A stretch of 7,114 nt of DNA. Source: Candidatus Bathyarchaeota archaeon (GTDB taxonomy: Archaea; Thermoproteota; Bathyarchaeia; TCS64). A program made the position numbers and the translations under genes. Each line of letters opens with the position of its first letter. Positions within the stretch are counted from its first letter, which is position 1. The stretch lies in NCBI GenBank assembly GCA_016867505.1, contig VGJH01000067.1, forward strand, positions 1 to 7,114. Direction: 5' to 3'. The notes below the pieces were generated by a model, which saw only the letters and a program-made list of their open reading frames with translations, was not told where the DNA came from and did not search any database. Positions 1 through 6,289 of this stretch are shown here, piece by piece.

Positions 1-676
1 TCATTACTTTAATTGTTTTAGGTAGTTCTGTGAACATGGCACGTGAAGGCATTATAGATTTTCCTTTAGTATCAATATCGAGAGTCTCTTTTAATATCCA
101 CCAACGGATATAAGTGACGATTAGATTCACAATCACTGAAGCTACTAGGAAAATCCTGATACCGTCACGATAACCATACATCTCCATTACATACCCACCA
201 AGAAGAGGGCTTATTATGTTCGGTATGGATGTCATCATGTTATAGGCTCCATATCCTGCTCCTCTTCTTCTACTCGGTAAACTATCTGCAACAATTGCTG
301 TGAATGCAGGCATGTATAGGCTCGTCATACCGTCCAGAATTGTCGCTGGAATAAGCCATTCCCAGCTAGGTGCCATAAAATAGATTATTGGTGAAAAGGT
401 TCTCAGGAATGTACCGATTATAATAATTTTTTTTCTTCCATATTTATCGGCTAGTAATCCTCCTGGGAGTTGGAAAATTAGGTTCTCTGAAGTTCTAATC
501 ATAGATAGTAATCCAATTATTGTTGGTGTTGCACCCAAATTTTCTTGCATGTATTTTGCCCAAAAAGGATACCAACCACCAACAAGACTAAACAACGAAG
601 TGGTCAACGAAATGGCGAGGATATTTTTATTAGAAAATACATCTCGAATCATATCCACATAATCTTTAGTCCCCAA
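1..676 (-). CDS. MFS transporter, N-terminal half (3' end beyond left edge)
   Basis: This is a proton- or solute-coupled membrane transporter of the major facilitator superfamily; the substrate cannot be told from sequence. The reading frame is open to the left edge, giving 225 visible residues that cover the first six membrane helices (roughly residues 18-38, 53-75, 84-104, 108-130, 143-165 and 174-195) and the start of the central loop. The MFS motif A loop between helices 2 and 3 is clear at about residues 72-83 (GGLLADKYGRKK), and a basic cluster (SRRRGAGYGAY) lies between helices 4 and 5. I chose a TTG start at 676 because it follows a purine-rich AAGGTAGG by about 7 bases and an in-frame stop lies just upstream. 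GTG at 658 and ATG at 652 are alternatives. It is divergent from the SWIM gene across a shared promoter region. The family call is firm; the start is uncertain. Confidence 0.88.
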   Translation of the reverse strand, partial: MGTKDYVDMIRDVFSNKNILAISLTTSLFSLVGGWYPFWAKYMQENLGATPTIIGLLSMIRTSENLIFQLPGGLLADKYGRKKIIIIGTFLRTFSPIIYFMAPSWEWLIPATILDGMTSLYMPAFTAIVADSLPSRRRGAGYGAYNMMTSIPNIISPLLGGYVMEMYGYRDGIRIFLVASVIVNLIVTYIRWWILKETLDIDTKGKSIMPSRAMFTELPKTIKVM

Positions 677-794
677 AATATTGCCTACCTTAAATCCTCG
701 TAAGATTTAATACTAAAATATAATCTTATCGCGGAGATACAACTTTTTATAAGTCAGTATCATAGATTCTTTTATAAATATAAATATGTAATTA

Positions 795-848
795 ATTAAA
801 ACGTATTTAATAATAGTTTATTAAAACATAAAAAATTTATTAAACGTA
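795..848 (+). repeat. Three imperfect direct repeats ATTAAA(A)CRTA
   Basis: ATTAAAACGTA (795-805), ATTAAAACATA (820-830) and ATTAAACGTA (839-848) lie in the same orientation with start-to-start spacings of 25 and 19 bp. They sit between the divergent MFS and SWIM genes. They share a C/G-containing core, which is less expected by chance in such A/T-rich sequence. They could be binding sites for a regulator of one or both genes, but that is inference. Confidence 0.35.
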
Positions 849-870
849 AATTTGTTTAAGCTTTATTTAC
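846..870. repeat. Inverted repeat GTAAAT-N13-ATTTAC
   Basis: GTAAAT at 846-851 is exactly complementary in inverted order to ATTTAC at 865-870, with 13 bases between the arms. The left arm overlaps the third direct repeat, and the element lies 56 bp before the SWIM start codon, close to where a promoter should be. It could be an operator for a dimeric regulator. A six-base arm in A/T-rich DNA is weak evidence. Confidence 0.25.
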
Positions 871-925
871 CTAAAATATCGAAGCACTTATTTGATATGA
901 GAAGGTTAGTGTTTGCGAAGAAGGT

Positions 926-1150
926 ATGCCTATTCATAAGATGCTTGAGAAAGCTGATAGAATTTTAAAGAGGGGTAGAATTGAGCGTCTTGATGGTGGC
1001 AGCTTTAATGTGATTGGTGATCACGGAACATATACTGTTGTCCAAACTCTAGATGGCAAAGTCCATTGTAATTGTCCTGGATTTATCGAGAAAGGAATTT
1101 GCAGCCACTCTTTAGCTGTATCGAAATACCTTCAATATTATAAAAAATAA
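926..1150 (+). CDS. Mini SWIM zinc-finger protein (74 aa)
   Basis: This is a small protein that is almost nothing but a SWIM domain. The zinc-binding signature CxCx8CxH is complete: Cys48, Cys50, Cys59 and His61, in the context HCNCPGF...GICSH typical of the family. Residues 26-45 form the expected beta strands that precede the first cysteine pair, and the last residues form a short helix. SWIM domains bind DNA or protein. Small archaeal SWIM proteins are known, and in eukaryotes the Sws1/Shu2 SWIM proteins assist RecA-family recombinases, but a role in recombination here is only a possibility. ATG at 926 is the only start in the open frame, which is bounded by a stop at 893-895. GAAGAAGG lies almost against the ATG, too close for a normal Shine-Dalgarno, so a leaderless message is possible. 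The gene stands alone on its strand and converges with the DUF1385 gene. Confidence 0.85.
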   Translation: MPIHKMLEKADRILKRGRIERLDGGSFNVIGDHGTYTVVQTLDGKVHCNCPGFIEKGICSHSLAVSKYLQYYKK

Positions 1151-1157
1151 ATCGTAA

Positions 1158-2048
1158 TTATTGTCTAATTTTTTTAACTTCCTCTATTGCTTTGATTGCG
1201 ACTTCAATCATATCTTTTTCAGGTTCTTTAGTAGTTAATCTTTGGAATGTTAACCCTGGTAATGTAATAATTTTCATTATCTCTAATTCACGATATTTAT
1301 CACTAATTTTCAGCAATTCATAAGAAAGTGATCCAATTATTGGAATTAATAAAATTCTTGATGATAATCGTTGAATATAATCCATGTTTGGTAGAATTGA
1401 ATAAAGTATGATGCTTAATAAGACTACAATAAACAAGAATGAGGTGCCACATCGGGGATTAAATCGTGAAAACTTGTCAACAAACTCTACTTCTAAGTTT
1501 ATTCCTGCTTCATATGCATTTATTGCTTTATGTTCTGCACCATGATACTGTAATACTCTTCTAAAATCTCTCCACAATGAAATACCATAGAGATATAATA
1601 TAAAAAAAATTAATCTAACAACAGCTTCAACAATATTGAATAATACGCCTGTTAGATTTAGATAAGTAGTTAAAATAAATGGGGCAACTGCAAAAAAGGC
1701 ACTCATTAGTAAAACCATACCAATCACTAGAAGGTATTCTTTAAAGGTAAATTCTTCTTCTCCATCGAGTGCTGTGTTTGCTGAAAAGAATATTCCTTTA
1801 GTGCCATAATAAAGAGTTTCAATAAGAACCATTATCCCTCGAATGAATGGAAGTTTTAATATTGGATATTTATTCGAAATTGAATGAATTTCATTATGTT
1901 GTATAATTATATTTCCTTGTGGATTTCTTACACATAAAACCATTTTTGAACCTGAACGCATCATGACACCTTCGATAAGTGCTTGTCCACCAAATGCAAG
2001 TGATCCTTCTTTATTCTTTGTAGAAGATGTCATTGACTTTAGCATCAT
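1158..2048 (-). CDS. DUF1385 (YqhQ-type) membrane protein, predicted metal-dependent enzyme
   Basis: This full-length (296 aa) member of the DUF1385 family includes Bacillus YqhQ; the molecular function is not established, although members are often labelled predicted metal-dependent enzymes. The family hallmarks are all present: GGQALIEGVMMR at residues 20-31, HGAEHKAINAYE at 169-180 with two histidines and glutamates suited to metal binding, NPRCGTSF at 197-204, and a C-terminal block with PGLTFQRLTTKEP at 264-276 followed by an amphipathic helix. Hydrophobic segments lie near residues 66-80, 104-128, 136-157, 202-220 and 231-246, so it is an integral membrane protein. Start is ATG at 2048 or the adjacent ATG; Met6 is also possible. 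No clear Shine-Dalgarno is seen. An A/T box with a purine-rich element lies about 50 bp upstream. Its 3' end converges with the SWIM gene. The family call is confident. Confidence 0.92.
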   Translation of the reverse strand: MMLKSMTSSTKNKEGSLAFGGQALIEGVMMRSGSKMVLCVRNPQGNIIIQHNEIHSISNKYPILKLPFIRGIMVLIETLYYGTKGIFFSANTALDGEEEFTFKEYLLVIGMVLLMSAFFAVAPFILTTYLNLTGVLFNIVEAVVRLIFFILYLYGISLWRDFRRVLQYHGAEHKAINAYEAGINLEVEFVDKFSRFNPRCGTSFLFIVVLLSIILYSILPNMDYIQRLSSRILLIPIIGSLSYELLKISDKYRELEIMKIITLPGLTFQRLTTKEPEKDMIEVAIKAIEEVKKIRQ

Positions 2049-2090
2049 TATCCGTTAGTTAAAGATTTAATGGATACACTATTCAAAATT

Positions 2091-2108
2091 GGTAAATTTT
2101 ATTTCCTT
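2091..2108 (-). promoter_or_regulatory. Candidate archaeal BRE/TATA for the DUF1385 gene
   Basis: On the minus strand this reads AAGGAAATAAAATTTACC: a purine-rich BRE-like part followed by a TAAAAT box. It is centred about 50 bp before the ATG at 2048, which would give a leader of roughly 25 bases. It lies in the 127-bp gap after the MFS pseudogene, so DUF1385 can be transcribed on its own. The assignment is by eye. Confidence 0.35.
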
Positions 2109-2175
2109 AACTTGATGAAATATTTTGACTTTTCATTAAATAAAAAATTATTATATTTATGAAACATAAGCCAGC

Positions 2176-3321
2176 TCATAATAAAAATGTGTTAGCTGTG
2201 CCAATTACTTCATAAGAGATCATGAATAAAATTGGTCCTATGAATCCACCAAAATCCCTGAAAGTTCTATATAATCCAATTATACCACCTCTCAGATTCT
2301 GAGGTGCAATGTCTGATATAATGCCATTAAGGTAGTCATATCTAATCCTTCTCAAATTCCTGAGAGGAATGTTATCAGCATTACTGGCTCAAAACTTTGA
2401 CAAAAGGGAATAAGATTAGCTAAACAGGTTATACCAAAACCAGTCATTAATATGGGAAGCCTTCCAAGCTTATCAGATAATATTCTTGCCCCTATCAATG
2501 CTGGGATTTGGCCCAGTATTTTAATACCAACAATTAATCCAATTGACTCAAGGTTAAAATAAAGAACTTTTTTAGGATATAGTTGAAAAATTGTTTGAAA
2601 TATTCCTTGAACAACAAGCATTCGAATAAATGTACTTACGCATATAGCTAAAATTTTGCAGTTTTTTAGAGCTAACACTATCTCCTTTATTGATGGATTT
2701 TTTTTGCTGCTTCCTTTTTGGTCTACCTTTTTAAATTACTAGAGAGTAATGCAATGATTAATGAAATTATTGTTAATGCTAATGTAAACCAAAATACCTG
2801 ATAAAAACTAAGATAGGCTGCTAGAAAAGCTCTAATTGGGGATCCTAAGAAACTTCCAAGGAATTCAATGCCTTGAAACAATCCCAGGTTTTACCCCTAA
2901 TATTCTGGGGCAGAATCTCCGTCAACATAGCCATATTACTCATAAAGTAGAGACTTGTGCCAAGACCCCATATTCCTCGACCAATAATTAGCATCCAAAT
3001 ATTTGATGCAAGGCTACAGAGTAATGGCCCAAAGGCACTTAAAGCCATCCCAAGAATGAGAAGTCTCCTATGACTTACTCTATCACTTATTAAACCAGCT
3101 GGAAATTCTAAAAAGATTCGAGAAAAAAACCATGCAGATACTACAAGACCAACAAGCACACTCAATTGATCTATGTCAGCTGCAATTATGGGTAGGAAAC
3201 TGCTTGGCAGACTTATACCCGTCATTAAAGCAGTTCCAATAATGAGAAGTTCCCAGTAAAGTGTTGGTACCGAGAATGCTGAAATCAATCCCTTTATTTT
3301 TTTTCTACTAATCAATAGCAA
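2176..3321 (-). pseudogene. MFS transporter pseudogene (three frameshifts plus nonsense codon)
   Basis: One degraded 12-helix major facilitator transporter spans this whole interval; its fragments should not be read as separate genes. Frame 1 runs from a TTG at 3321 (residues 1-145), with motif A as GLISDRVSHRR near residues 76-86 and helices 1-4. Near 2886 the frame shifts: a single missing base turns an expected RGKTMGLFQG into a dead end. Frame 2 then reads GLFQGIEFLGSFLGSPIRAFLA and continues to about 2733, where a T/A homopolymer marks the second shift. Frame 3 reads KNPSIKEIVLALKN, then the C-half motif A-like ARILSDKLGRLP, and hits a TGA at 2352-2354. Just beyond, near 2345, a third shift leads to RYDYLNGIISDIAPQNLRGG and on to the TGA at 2176. 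The 1146-bp span is a multiple of three, so the three losses restore the original frame. No alternative MFS start is evident. Sequencing or assembly indels are the main alternative to real decay. Confidence 0.85.
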
Positions 3322-3496
3322 GCACCAACAAAATTATTGCTTAAATCAAACTAAGGCTATAGTAAATCACCTCTTAAATATATTATAAGTCTCTTAGATT
3401 ATCTTAATTTATTAAAATGAATTTTTATATCGATATTAAAAAAGATGATATATACTTGTCTTGCTATTGTTTTATTGTTTAAAATTGAGGTGAGTT
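3322..3496. promoter_or_regulatory. Divergent intergenic region between MFS pseudogene and hydrolase
   Basis: This A/T-rich 175-bp gap holds a well-placed plus-strand promoter for the hydrolase: a TATA-like ATATATA at 3448-3454 would place transcription start near 3477-3480, leaving a leader of about 20 bases that contains GAGGTGA at 3487-3493. On the minus strand, only weak A/T-rich boxes are seen upstream of the pseudogene, and none stands out. No RNA gene was recognised. Confidence 0.5.
3487..3493 (+). promoter_or_regulatory. Strong Shine-Dalgarno fixing the hydrolase start
   Basis: GAGGTGA lies three bases before the ATG at 3497 (GAGGTG to ATG spacing 4). It is one of the clearest ribosome-binding sites in the window and supports this ATG rather than a later start. 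Confidence 0.75.
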
Positions 3497-4210
3497 ATGT
3501 TGGTTACGCATGTTTCTGAAAATGATCCTCGTTTAGAAGTTGCTGATATTAAGTATCCTAGTGAAAAAGGTGAAATTATTGCCCATTTTGCTAAACCAAA
3601 AGGCGCTGCTAAACGTGGTGGGGTTATAGTCATTCATGAAATTTGGGGTTTGGTTCCTCATATAAAAGAAGTTGCCAGAAGGTTTGCATTGGAAGGTTAT
3701 TTAGTAATTGCCCCTGATGCATTATCTCCTTTTGGTGGAACCCCTGAAAACTCTGATGAACGTCGTCCCCTTATGCAAAAATTAGATCCCCAAGATAATC
3801 TCAAGAATTATTTAGCTGCAGTGAAGTATCTGAAAACACATCCAGACTCAAATGGTAAGGTGGGAGTCACTGGATTTTGTTGGGGTGGTGGAATAACTAA
3901 TCAGGTTGCTGTTAGTTCACAAGATGTTCAAGCAGCAGCACCATTCTATGGTAGACAAGCCCCAGCAGAAGATGTACCAAAAATCAAGGCTGCTATGTTA
4001 ATTCATTACGCTAGTGATGATGCAAGAATCAATGAAGGTATTCCAGCCTTCGAAGCTGCCTTAAAACAATCAAAGATTGAATACAAAATCCACATGTATG
4101 AGGGAGCTAAACATGCTTTCTTCAATGATACTGGTCAACAATATAATGAAGCAGCAGCAAAACTTGCATGGGAAAGGACACTTGAATTCTTTAAAAAGAA
4201 GTTAACCTAA
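3497..4210 (+). CDS. Dienelactone hydrolase family protein
   Basis: This is a cytoplasmic alpha/beta hydrolase of the dienelactone hydrolase family (237 aa, the family's usual length). The characterised reaction of the founding enzyme is opening dienelactone to maleylacetate during chloroaromatic breakdown. Family members have varied ester or lactone substrates, and none is implied here. The catalytic Cys-Asp-His triad is visible: Cys128 in the nucleophile elbow GFCWGGG, Asp175 in YASDDARIN, and His206 in EGAKHAFFND. Glu48 in IHEIWGL matches the glutamate that positions the nucleophile in the family. The cysteine rather than serine nucleophile supports the DLH assignment over a generic esterase. 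There is no signal peptide. It is a single-gene unit with its own promoter and converges on the maturase gene with only 5 bp between stop codons. No aromatic-degradation partner gene is nearby. Its Ala-rich, somewhat less A/T-biased coding could reflect horizontal gain, which I cannot test. Confidence 0.93.
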   Translation: MLVTHVSENDPRLEVADIKYPSEKGEIIAHFAKPKGAAKRGGVIVIHEIWGLVPHIKEVARRFALEGYLVIAPDALSPFGGTPENSDERRPLMQKLDPQDNLKNYLAAVKYLKTHPDSNGKVGVTGFCWGGGITNQVAVSSQDVQAAAPFYGRQAPAEDVPKIKAAMLIHYASDDARINEGIPAFEAALKQSKIEYKIHMYEGAKHAFFNDTGQQYNEAAAKLAWERTLEFFKKKLT

Positions 4211-4217
4211 TTTTTTT
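4211..4217 (+). terminator. Oligo-T terminator of the hydrolase gene
   Basis: A run of seven T residues immediately follows the hydrolase stop codon (4208-4210) and overlaps the last bases of the convergent maturase gene. Archaeal transcription typically ends at oligo-T runs without a hairpin, and none is required here. This is inferred from position and composition. Confidence 0.5.
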
Positions 4218-5355
4218 ATTTCTGTTGTCTCCATAACGTGGCTACTTGATTAATAAATGGTTTACAGTGGTTGAAGAACTTTTTATAGCCTTCACAAAGA
4301 TAGTTCAATCCTTCTTCGCCATCTGAGGTTTTAATGAATCTATTCTTGGGGCATTCTCCATTACACATGTTAAGGACATTACATTCTCTGCAATATTTTG
4401 GTAGAGTCGAGTTTTTTGCTTCACCAAATGCTTTCTGGTTTGAGCTTTCAAGCAATTCGATTAATGGCTGTTTCATAATATTTCCTAGGTTATGCTTCGG
4501 ATCTACAAAGTGGTCACATGAGTAAAAGTCTCCATTATGCTCAATCACTGGTATATTTCCACAAGTTGATCGAAAAATGCAGAGTGAGTGTTCTTGGTTA
4601 AAAGCTGCTCTTAATGCTTCTTCGAAAATCTGAATCTTTATCTTGCCAATATCTTTCTCGACCCATTCATCAAAAATTGTGCATAAATAATTTCCCCAAT
4701 CCTTAGCTGAAATGCTTTGAGGGCTTGCTTGTTTTTCATTACCTGGAACAAATTCGATTAATGGTAGAAAAGTTAGATACTCGACATTTAATTGTTTGAA
4801 AAAATTATAGACTTCTTTAGGAAATTTGACATTAGAGTCACTAACTACACATAAAATATCTGTATGAACCTCGAGTTTCTTTAATAATTTATAACTATTT
4901 ATGACCTGTTGATACGTTGATTTTTTGTCTTTTGTAACTCGATATCTATCATGCATTGGTTGAGGGCCATCAAGGCTTAAACCTATGGCAAATCCTTCTT
5001 TCACAAAAAATTTTATCCATTCTCCATTAAGTAGGGTCCCATTTGTTTGGACTCCATTTAAAACCCTTTTTTTAGGTGGTTTGTGTTTCTTTTGAAGTTC
5101 TACAATTTTTTTAAAATAATTTAATCCAAGTAGAGTGGGTTCACCTCCATGCCAAGAAAATTGTATTACTTCATTTTGACAAGCTTGAATATGCTGAATA
5201 ATGTAATTTTCTAGAACATCGAGTTTCATCTGAAAATTTTCTTCATTATTGTATAGTTCTTTCTTTTTAAGATAATAACAGTAATAACAGTCCAAGTTAC
5301 AAAGTGCGCCAATTGGTTTAACAAAGATTTGAAAATCAGAGGTGACTGCGCTCAT
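4216..5355 (-). CDS. Anaerobic sulfatase-maturating enzyme (radical SAM/SPASM)
   Basis: This radical SAM enzyme is of the anSME type, which oxidises a Cys or Ser in the sulfatase active-site motif to formylglycine without oxygen. At 379 aa it has the family's size. The radical SAM cluster motif is Cys19-x3-Cys23-x2-Cys26 in KPIGALCNLDCYYCYY, a wording characteristic of this subfamily. HGGEPTLLG at 69-77 and GLSLDGP at 125-131 fit the SAM-binding core. The SPASM region carries the full set of eight cysteines for two auxiliary [4Fe-4S] clusters: Cys259, 265, 280, 322, 325, 331, 335 and 354. Asp281 directly after Cys280 corresponds to the aspartate known to act as catalytic base in the Clostridium perfringens enzyme (Cys276-Asp277). 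No sulfatase gene is in the window. Upstream lies the Cas4-like gene on the same strand, 64 bp away. No Shine-Dalgarno is seen before the ATG; a TATA-like stretch about 30 bp upstream would fit a leaderless message. A RiPP-type peptide maturase is the main alternative. Confidence 0.9.
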   Translation of the reverse strand: MSAVTSDFQIFVKPIGALCNLDCYYCYYLKKKELYNNEENFQMKLDVLENYIIQHIQACQNEVIQFSWHGGEPTLLGLNYFKKIVELQKKHKPPKKRVLNGVQTNGTLLNGEWIKFFVKEGFAIGLSLDGPQPMHDRYRVTKDKKSTYQQVINSYKLLKKLEVHTDILCVVSDSNVKFPKEVYNFFKQLNVEYLTFLPLIEFVPGNEKQASPQSISAKDWGNYLCTIFDEWVEKDIGKIKIQIFEEALRAAFNQEHSLCIFRSTCGNIPVIEHNGDFYSCDHFVDPKHNLGNIMKQPLIELLESSNQKAFGEAKNSTLPKYCRECNVLNMCNGECPKNRFIKTSDGEEGLNYLCEGYKKFFNHCKPFINQVATLWRQQK

Positions 5356-5383
5356 TTTACTTAAATTTATTGTTTGGTTGAAT

Positions 5384-5393
5384 AAAAATTGGT
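5384..5393 (-). promoter_or_regulatory. Possible TATA box of the maturase gene
   Basis: In the 64-bp gap after the Cas4-like gene, the minus strand reads AATTTTTATT about 30 bp before the maturase ATG. With no Shine-Dalgarno present, this fits leaderless transcription and suggests the maturase need not be co-transcribed with the upstream nuclease gene. Weak, by-eye evidence. Confidence 0.3.
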
Positions 5394-5419
5394 GAGTATC
5401 TGAAATTCAGCATAGTCTC

Positions 5420-6151
5420 TTAAATGGTGATGAGTGAGTTTTCACATTTTTTGTTATATTCACAGCTCATACATTTTTTTTGGTTTGTAGTTGGAATTGC
5501 TTCCCTTTGTCTGGTCCAATAATCTATTGCCCAGTTTAGTTCGTTTAATATGCTCTCAGAATTATATTTACAAAAATACATTCGTGCATTACCAAAATCA
5601 ACAATCGGGTCAATAAAATTATTTTTTGACGTATAATCTAAAATGCTATTTATCAAATTTTTCTTGTCTTTAACTGATGGATTAACCATTACGATTCCAT
5701 AATATAATTCATTAATCTTGAAACCCATTTTCCCAAGGAGAAGACAGTAGGCACCAACTTGTATATGAAAATCATTAAATGGCTTCTTATAATTACTAAA
5801 TTTGAATTCTAGTACTGTTTTTGGAATACCTTTATCAAAGAAAACACAGTCCGGTCTACCAAAAAGTGTGATATTCCTATATTCGCCTAATAGCTTCATT
5901 TCATAGGCTATTACTTGTTTTTTCTTTTGTATCTCTAAGAATAATTCTTCTTGGCTTACTTTTTCACTGTCATCAATCAACATTTCATGGGCTTCAGCTC
6001 CCATAGTTTTGAGATCAGTCTCAACTCTTCCATGAATATGTTGCATCTCAAGTTTCTTTTCGCAGAAATATTGGCCAGCGATTTCATTTACAAATAAAAT
6101 CTGTTTATCAAATCTCAGCGACCGCGTTTTTTTACTTTTATCGTCTTTCAT
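5420..6151 (-). CDS. Cas4/RecB-like PD-(D/E)XK nuclease with Fe-S cysteines
   Basis: This predicted DNA exonuclease (243 aa) resembles the Cas4/AddB/Dna2 group, in which a RecB-type nuclease core is stapled by a [4Fe-4S] cluster. The motifs appear in order: Cys30 in the N-terminal helix (QYFCEKKLE), His55 in GAEAHEML, Asp101 in GRPDCVFFD, Glu115 and Lys117 in LEFKF, then Gln131-x3-Tyr135 (QVGAY), and a C-terminal cysteine triplet Cys227-x2-Cys230-x5-Cys236. That gives the one-plus-three cysteine arrangement of Cas4-type enzymes. Start is ATG at 6151, preceded by a good Shine-Dalgarno. No CRISPR repeats, cas1 or cas2 are in the window, so it is better called Cas4-like than Cas4. Such stand-alone genes are common in archaea and their viruses and may serve in DNA repair. 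The maturase follows on the same strand. Residues 160-215 match no motif I recognise. Confidence 0.85.
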   Translation of the reverse strand: MKDDKSKKTRSLRFDKQILFVNEIAGQYFCEKKLEMQHIHGRVETDLKTMGAEAHEMLIDDSEKVSQEELFLEIQKKKQVIAYEMKLLGEYRNITLFGRPDCVFFDKGIPKTVLEFKFSNYKKPFNDFHIQVGAYCLLLGKMGFKINELYYGIVMVNPSVKDKKNLINSILDYTSKNNFIDPIVDFGNARMYFCKYNSESILNELNWAIDYWTRQREAIPTTNQKKCMSCEYNKKCENSLITI

Positions 6152-6157
6152 TGATTT

Positions 6158-6163
6158 CCTTCC
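6158..6163 (-). promoter_or_regulatory. Shine-Dalgarno of the Cas4-like gene
   Basis: The minus strand reads GGAAGG here (inside GGGGAAGGAAA), ending six bases before the ATG at 6151. It supports that start codon. Confidence 0.65.
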
Positions 6164-6197
6164 CCAGATATTTTTAAAAACATATTCAACTAACCAT

Positions 6198-6206
6198 TAA
6201 TATAAA
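6198..6206 (-). promoter_or_regulatory. Candidate TATA box of the Cas4-like gene
   Basis: The minus strand reads TTTATATTA, centred about 51 bp before the ATG. Transcription starting some 25 bp downstream would leave a short leader that includes the Shine-Dalgarno. The same geometry is seen for the hydrolase gene. A second A/T block (minus-strand TTTTTAAAAATA, around 6169-6180) is closer but would exclude the Shine-Dalgarno from the message. The rest of the 138-bp gap (6152-6289) shows nothing else recognisable. Confidence 0.4.
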
Positions 6207-6289
6207 ATTTAAATGAGTTATATCTTTTACCATTATAAAAAATAATATGTTGAGTGAAAATGTAATTTTCCAAGTCTTCAATATTTAGT

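Larger units (their letters stand above)
677..925. promoter_or_regulatory. Divergent intergenic promoter region
   Basis: This very A/T-rich gap lies between two divergent genes. For the leftward MFS gene, the minus strand carries a TATA-like CTTATAAAAAG at 743-753. For the rightward SWIM gene, plus-strand TATA-like candidates are TTTATAAATA (771-780) and, nearer the start, CTAAAATAT (871-879). No tRNA-like or other RNA-like fold is evident. Three copies of a short element and an inverted repeat within it are listed separately. The boxes are picked by eye in an A/T-rich background, so the exact positions are tentative. Confidence 0.4.

Noticed and set aside
677..925. tRNA or small structured RNA in the longest clean gap
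   Set aside because: The region is almost entirely A/T, with no T-loop-like GGTTCGAATCC pattern and no G/C-rich stems.
2343..2354. TGA recoding (selenocysteine or TGA as tryptophan) or programmed frameshift in the MFS gene
   Set aside because: Three separate frame changes would also be needed, other genes use TGG for tryptophan, and no slippery-site plus stem-loop arrangement is evident.
2352..2678. A separate 108-aa MFS-like gene
   Set aside because: It begins mid-protein, and the neighbouring frames carry the missing parts in the right order; it is a fragment of the pseudogene.
2845..3321. A separate 158-aa half-size MFS gene
   Set aside because: Its last dozen residues (after IRGKT) are out-of-frame sequence, while the adjacent frame continues the MFS protein, so it is the 5' part of the pseudogene.
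4187..4200. Perfect palindrome TTCTTT-AA-AAAGAA as a terminator hairpin
   Set aside because: It lies inside the hydrolase coding region, where it encodes FFKK, is all weak pairs with a two-base loop, and is not followed directly by a T run.
4334..4525. 63-codon plus-strand open frame
   Set aside because: It lies antisense within the well-supported maturase gene, mirrors its SPASM-coding region, and has no ribosome-binding site or recognisable domain.
5356..6289. CRISPR array or cas1/cas2 next to the Cas4-like gene
   Set aside because: No regularly spaced repeats of 24-37 bp and no other cas motifs are seen on either strand.
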